NCBI GenBank assembly: GCA_003165455.1
Contig: PLUJ01000334.1
Coordinates: 473 to 8,153 of the forward strand
Source of the DNA: Acidobacteriaceae bacterium
Lineage (GTDB): Bacteria; Acidobacteriota; Terriglobia; Terriglobales; Acidobacteriaceae
Direction: 5' to 3'
DNA length: 7,681 nucleotides
The first letter of the stretch is position 1, and each line of letters opens with the position of its first letter. The position numbers and the translations under genes are program-made. Positions 7,239-7,681 of this stretch are shown here, one piece after another. The notes beneath the pieces were generated by a model. It made no database searches and was not told the DNA's origin. It saw only the letters and a list, made by a program, of their open reading frames with translations.

Positions 7239-7681
7239 AGGTGGCCCTCCCGCCCGCCCGCAACGCCGGAAACCGATCAAGCGGCACAACTTTAAATTCG
7301 GATCGCATGGCATAATGCCCCGCGCCACAAAACTCGCCGCACTTTGTCTTATACTCCCCGGGATTGGCAAACTGAAGTCGAGCTTCGCTGATGATCCCGG
7401 GCAGTACTTTCACGTTATAGTCTGTGCCGCTTAATGCCAGAGAGTGAACCGCGTCAGCGCTGGTGATACGAAGATGAACCGGAATTCCCTCGGGAACCAC
7501 AATGCAGTGCGGAACAAATAAGTACTGCTCGGCGATCATGCGCACAATAACCGATCCATCGGACTGTAGTTCCGTGCCGAGATTATTCTCGACAAATTCT
7601 CCGGAAAGATGAAGCGATAGAGGATTGACGCGGCGAGAGCCTTGAAGAAATCGCAACAATGGTAAGTCGATTTGGTAGTAG
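7225..7681 (-). CDS. coxB: Cytochrome c oxidase subunit II, CuA domain (5' end outside window)
   Basis: This is the periplasm-facing CuA domain of a terminal heme-copper oxidase, which accepts electrons from cytochrome c and passes them to subunit I. The frame is open to the window edge, and the TTG at 7659 is only internal. Membrane helices at the N-terminus are therefore missing from view. Counting from the first full codon (7680), the complete CuA ligand set is present: H79 in HSLALSG, then C114, E116, C118, H122 and M125 in CGEFCGAGHYAM. NPGEYKTKC (106-114) leads into the site. The domain contains EQYLFVPHCIVVPEG (51-65), where canonical aa3 subunits carry a Trp-rich segment, so it looks like the shorter alternative (CoxM or ba3-like) class. 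No fused cytochrome c follows; the C-terminus ends 19 residues after V132. The diheme cytochrome gene begins within its last codons. Subunit I presumably lies beyond the right edge. Confidence 0.9.
   Translation of the reverse strand, partial: YYQIDLPLLRFLQGSRRVNPLSLHLSGEFVENNLGTELQSDGSVIVRMIAEQYLFVPHCIVVPEGIPVHLRITSADAVHSLALSGTDYNVKVLPGIISEARLQFANPGEYKTKCGEFCGAGHYAMRSEFKVVPLDRFPALRAGGRATCDVQ
7245..7251 (-). promoter_or_regulatory. Ribosome binding site deciding the cytochrome c start
   Basis: On the minus strand this reads GGGAGGG, six bases before the GTG at 7238, inside the 3' end of the oxidase subunit II gene. It lies in a G-rich run with two further GGGC units upstream. It supports the GTG start against the longer in-frame extension to 7370, which would overlap the oxidase gene by 146 bases and place about 44 non-signal-like residues before the signal peptide. 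Confidence 0.65.

Noticed and set aside
7239..7370. Upstream extension of the cytochrome c reading frame
   Set aside because: It lies in another frame over the conserved CuA-motif part of coxB and would put about 44 residues ahead of a good signal peptide. The GTG at 7238 has a strong ribosome site.
6970..7434. 154-codon plus-strand frame opposite the cytochrome and oxidase genes
   Set aside because: It covers the complement of two genes with clear heme and CuA motifs, and its translation is low-complexity and unlike any family.

Overview
The window is a compact, gene-dense piece of bacterial chromosome with moderately high GC. Five genes cover almost all of it. Both ends are cut: the 5' part of a DNA polymerase III alpha gene lies off the left edge, and the 5' part of a cytochrome oxidase subunit II gene lies off the right edge. 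The only sizeable non-coding stretch is the 161 bases between accA and the korA-like gene. I found no RNA gene, insertion sequence, CRISPR array, origin or phage gene. The proteins suggest a free-living aerobic or facultative Gram-negative-type bacterium: it has a periplasmic-type diheme cytochrome c, a CuA oxidase subunit, and the dnaE-accA neighbourhood also known from Escherichia coli. My best guess from the overall look of the proteins is Acidobacteriota or a near relative. That is an inference with no marker gene behind it.

Layout. Bases 3-2444 (+) hold the C-terminal 813 residues of DnaE. After 43 bases comes accA (2488-3447, +), the carboxyltransferase alpha subunit of acetyl-CoA carboxylase. 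Bases 3448-3608 form a regulatory-looking gap with a CRP/FNR-like palindrome, a perfect TATAAT box that lacks a good -35, two short GC hairpins and a strong Shine-Dalgarno. Then come two abutting genes, 3609-5447 and 5448-6488 (+). They encode the gamma-alpha fused subunit and the beta subunit of a 2-oxoacid:ferredoxin oxidoreductase, probably 2-oxoglutarate-type (KorAB). On the minus strand, converging on korB with only 3 bases between the stop codons, are a diheme c4-like cytochrome (7238-6492) and, upstream of it and overlapping by 14 bases, a CuA-type cytochrome c oxidase subunit II (7681-7225, partial).

How the genes fit together. DnaE and AccA are housekeeping functions (replication and the first step of fatty acid synthesis) in a conserved pairing. 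KorAB carries out CoA-dependent oxidative decarboxylation of a 2-oxoacid with ferredoxin as electron acceptor. No ferredoxin is encoded here, so it must come from elsewhere. The minus-strand pair looks like the tail of a terminal oxidase operon: the diheme cytochrome would pass electrons to the CuA centre of subunit II.

This is mostly ordinary core-genome sequence, and I see no convincing undescribed system. The points most worth checking are the Glu-to-Val change in the glycine-rich loop of AccA, the CRP/FNR-like site ahead of the oxidoreductase genes, the non-canonical glycine loop of the KorA gamma domain, the hairpin spanning both convergent stop codons, and the variant CuA subunit with its overlapping cytochrome gene.
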